A DNA stretch of 64,000 bases from Opitutus terrae PB90-1 (GTDB lineage Bacteria; Verrucomicrobiota; Verrucomicrobiia; Opitutales; Opitutaceae): assembly GCF_000019965.1 (NCBI RefSeq), contig NC_010571.1, forward strand, positions 4,101,001 to 4,165,000. Direction: 5' to 3'. The position numbers were made by a program, and so were the translations under genes. The notes beneath the pieces are model-generated. The model saw only the letters and a program-made list of their open reading frames with translations. It ran no database searches and was not told the origin of the DNA. Shown piece by piece: positions 61,736 to 64,000 of this stretch (position 1 is the stretch's first letter; every line of letters begins with the position of its first letter).

Positions 61736-61775
61736 GCGCCCCCGAAGGTCGGGTAACCTTCGGGGGCGCCTTTTT
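61736..61775 (+). terminator. Intrinsic terminator of the receptor gene
   Basis: A perfect 14-bp stem (gcgcccccgaaggt with accttcgggggcgc), six-base loop and a following ctttttct run, starting 32 bases after the stop codon. Confidence 0.95.
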
Positions 61776-62101
61776 CTGTCGACTCATCATCCGGCTCCTG
61801 CCGGCTGGAGTTTTGGCGATCCGCGGAGGGGATGGGGCTTCGCCGCACCGTAGATGTCGCGTCGCCAGCCGTCAGCGGTCGCCGCGCCAGCTGCATCGTA
61901 GGCGTTCGAATCGCGTCGAGGTCCTTGGCCGGTCTGCCTTGCTTTCACATGGAGCGTGCTTAGCCGCGGATGGCGACGAGATCCGCGGGCTTGCCAGACC
62001 GGAGCGCACGCAGCGTCGGAAGCATCGTCCGTCGTGCAGATCAGATCGTATCCTGTCGCGCCTAGGGTCGGGCACAGAGGCGGCGCGCAACCGACGGCTG
62101 A
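61776..62101. other. Intergenic region between convergent genes
   Basis: About 326 bases between the receptor terminator and the end of the minus-strand membrane protein gene. Open frames on both strands show no family features. No repeat of the classes seen elsewhere was found. Confidence 0.45.
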
Positions 62102-64000
62102 TCACCGACGATCTCGCATTTCAGGAGGAAGGAGCTGTTGAGCGAGCAGATAGATCTGTGGATTGTCGATTTTGAGACCGAAGGTCCGGGTCATCACGAG
62201 GAGGCGATGAAGCGAAACGGTGGTCAGCGACCGCAGTTGGTCTTCATCGATTTCGGCCAGGCAGTGTTTCACTTCCTCTTGGGCCTGCTCCAAGCAGTCG
62301 CCGTCCACCAATGCGATGGCGAGACTCACCCGCCGATCCCACGTCAAATTCTCCGCTTCATCGCGCGCAAGCCCCGCTTGGACATCGTCGATGGCGCGGC
62401 CAAATGCCTGAGGGTCTCTCGCCGCTCGAGCGACAAGAGTGCGGGCGACGGCGGCACCGAGGTCCGCTGGGTAGGAGCGCTCGAGCGCAAGGGCCACGGC
62501 GGCCGCTTCGCGCATCATTCCCATCTCGACGAAGTATTCTGCCAGGCGACTGAGCGCCGTGGCATTGTCCTGCAGTTCGGTGATGCGAAAAACTGCCACC
62601 GCCTGCTCTTCAAATCCGGCGACTTGGGGCAGGTGGTATGGCATCGGCCGGAGCCAGCGGGGCGGTCGCCAGGTTCGGAGGAATCCCCAGAGCGTCTTGG
62701 GTGCATCGGCGGTGCCTTGAGGCGCGTATTCGTCGAGGAAGGTATCCCACGACGGCATCACGATGTAACCGAGGCTGCGGGCCTGCGCGACGGCTTGGGC
62801 TTCGTCCGCGGATGGCGCTCCGGCGATGCGCATCGACGCCAGAAAACCGGCTTTATTGTCGGGGAAAGGCGTCCCTAAGCCGGACAAGCCACCGTGGTAA
62901 ATGAGGGCCATGGTGAGGTTCGGCGGAGCGAGTACGATTGCGCCGTCCGGGCCTGCCTGGCGGGCGAGCCAATGGGCCAGGTCGCGCTCGATTAGTGCGG
63001 TGACTTCGAGCTCGGTCGCGGGTGCGTGACGGTCCGCGCGGGCTTCTCTCGTGAGCAGCAGGGCCCCGGGAACGAGCACGAGGAACATCCCCGCGATACC
63101 CATCGCGCGAACAAACTTGGCGGTCGGAGCGCGGTTGACGAACGCGGTGAGCGCAATCAGCAGACTCGGGATCGTCGCCCCGAACTCATTCCAACTGCGG
63201 AGCTGGGCGCACGACACGCCAAGCATGACGAAGGCCGGACCGAAAGCCGTCGCTATCGCACCGGCCGGCAGATCGCCCGTGGCCGGTCGCAACAAAAGAG
63301 CGGCGGCAACGATCACTAGCAGCGCAGGCAGACAGCTGGCAAAGAACGTGAGCGTGACGCCGTCATTGCGAAGCCATGTCCAGAAATTCTCCGCGATCGG
63401 GCCGCCGACGAGATTCGTCAATCGCGCGGCGTCGGGATCGGCCGTGAAGAGATCGTAGGCCCCCGTCGCGTGCAGCACGACCGGCGTAACGATCAACGTG
63501 ACTACCGCGGCCGACACAGCCGCGAGAACTCGCCGGTCGCGCCGGGTGCCCCCTGGCAGCAGGCAGCGGTCAAAACGGGTCAGCACCTCGCCGAGCCCAA
63601 TCCAGGCGAGACCGTAGAATGGATTCACGACTCTGAGATCCAGCCGTCCCAGATGTTGAGGAGAGTATTCCAGCAGATAGGTCGCGAGAGTGGTCACCGC
63701 GCCTCCGAGTGCCCAATACCGCCACGGCAGCAGCGACGCCGTCACGTCGGACTGACGCCCACGATGCGCGCGCCAAGCGATCAGGAGGCCGCCCAGCCCG
63801 ATCCCACCAATGATGGGTGCCGAGCGAAGCGGGTTGAGCCAAAGGCTGATTCCGCCAGCCAGCCCAGCGGCCAAGAACCACCACGGTGCCGCCGGATTCG
63901 CCAGCGGCACGCTGCCGATCGAGGAGGCACCTGCTGACCTACCTGGACTGAGGCCGGCGAGCAAGAGGACCCCGCTTGCGGACAGGCAAACCAATATGAG
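62102..64000 (-). CDS. Large multi-pass membrane protein (5' end beyond the window)
   Basis: At least 630 residues; the frame remains open to the window edge, so the real start lies outside. The N-terminal part seen here is multi-pass: PWWFLAAGLAGGISLWLNPL, IIGGIGLGGLLIAW, LAAVSAAVVTLIVTPVVLHA, LPALLVIVAAALLLRP and GIAGMFLVLVPGALLL. A roughly 300-residue soluble C-terminal domain follows, with TPR-like helices (AEYFVEMGMMREAAAVALAL). The arrangement suggests a GT-C-like glycosyltransferase or other membrane enzyme with a soluble tail, but no motif proves it. Confidence 0.65.
   Translation of the reverse strand, partial: LILVCLSASGVLLLAGLSPGRSAGASSIGSVPLANPAAPWWFLAAGLAGGISLWLNPLRSAPIIGGIGLGGLLIAWRAHRGRQSDVTASLLPWRYWALGGAVTTLATYLLEYSPQHLGRLDLRVVNPFYGLAWIGLGEVLTRFDRCLLPGGTRRDRRVLAAVSAAVVTLIVTPVVLHATGAYDLFTADPDAARLTNLVGGPIAENFWTWLRNDGVTLTFFASCLPALLVIVAAALLLRPATGDLPAGAIATAFGPAFVMLGVSCAQLRSWNEFGATIPSLLIALTAFVNRAPTAKFVRAMGIAGMFLVLVPGALLLTREARADRHAPATELEVTALIERDLAHWLARQAGPDGAIVLAPPNLTMALIYHGGLSGLGTPFPDNKAGFLASMRIAGAPSADEAQAVAQARSLGYIVMPSWDTFLDEYAPQGTADAPKTLWGFLRTWRPPRWLRPMPYHLPQVAGFEEQAVAVFRITELQDNATALSRLAEYFVEMGMMREAAAVALALERSYPADLGAAVARTLVARAARDPQAFGRAIDDVQAGLARDEAENLTWDRRVSLAIALVDGDCLEQAQEEVKHCLAEIDEDQLRSLTTVSLHRLLVMTRTFGLKIDNPQIYLLAQQLLPPEMRDRR

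Noticed and set aside
61813-62175. Open frame of 120 residues after the receptor terminator.
   Set aside because: Composition is Arg/Ser-rich, no family pattern, and it overlaps the end of the minus-strand membrane gene.
1-64000. Prophage, integrative element, secondary-metabolite cluster or defence island.
   Set aside because: No integrase, phage structural, NRPS/PKS, restriction-modification, toxin-antitoxin or cas genes were recognised.

Overview
The window is a GC-rich bacterial chromosome segment, most likely from the Verrucomicrobiota and probably the Opitutaceae. This placement is inference from gene content. The supporting signs are a TonB-dependent receptor with the LSPFEVSS segment after its signal peptide, tandem ADOP-type MacB/FtsX permeases, paired sigma/anti-sigma genes, Ig-like and calcium-loop modules on secreted enzymes, and many palindromic repeats whose in-frame translations read GTGVPPV...HGRDARAT. 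About 48 protein genes and one tRNA are supported. There is no rRNA, prophage, transposase or CRISPR array.

Layout, left to right. 0-6.4 kb: the tail of one gene, a small YdeI/OmdA-type gene, two tandem ADOP permeases with identical ends, and the stub of a third. 6.4-8.7 kb: a TMTC-like membrane/TPR protein, with a paralogue at 55.5-57.4 kb. 8.7-12.3 kb: a compact regulatory cassette of sigma factor, anti-sigma factor with a Cys/His-rich outer motif, NTF2-like protein, Tat-type Cys-rich protein and radical SAM enzyme. 12.4-15.2 kb: a secreted serine hydrolase with extra C-terminal modules. 15.3-22.1 kb (minus): a four-gene envelope module (DUF1302, DUF1329, YCF48-like, MMPL-type RND permease). 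22.3-25.4 kb: uvrA with repeat-derived insertions and an apparent N-terminal frameshift. 25.4-33 kb: small envelope proteins (DUF3300, glycine-zipper lipoprotein, a DUF4252 pair), a YebC-type regulator, DNA polymerase IV and an FmdB-like protein. 33-43 kb: metabolism and housekeeping (IMPase-like, polyphosphate:AMP phosphotransferase, GNAT, beta-CASP nuclease, ApaG, PurH, M48 protease, M20 peptidase). 43-46 kb: Pal, an orphan response regulator, tRNA-Lys, and a second sigma/anti-sigma pair. 46-48.4 kb (minus): dapA-dapB-ruvA. 48.4-55.4 kb: PilT-like ATPase, an unknown secreted protein, fabD, lepA, an unusual signal peptidase I, and a DUF3016 lipoprotein. 55.5-64 kb: the second TMTC-like protein, a large TonB-dependent receptor with a clear terminator, and a membrane protein running off the end.

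Most genes are ordinary housekeeping or envelope genes. The stretches most worth following up are the 8.7-12.3 kb sigma/metal-motif/radical-SAM cassette, the DUF1302-DUF1329-YCF48-RND module, the rearranged uvrA, the signal peptidase with a roughly 150-residue insertion, and the dispersed palindromic repeats, which sit in intergenic gaps, inside uvrA and over stop codons. No search or structure prediction could be run, so family names come from recognition of motifs and overall sequence character.
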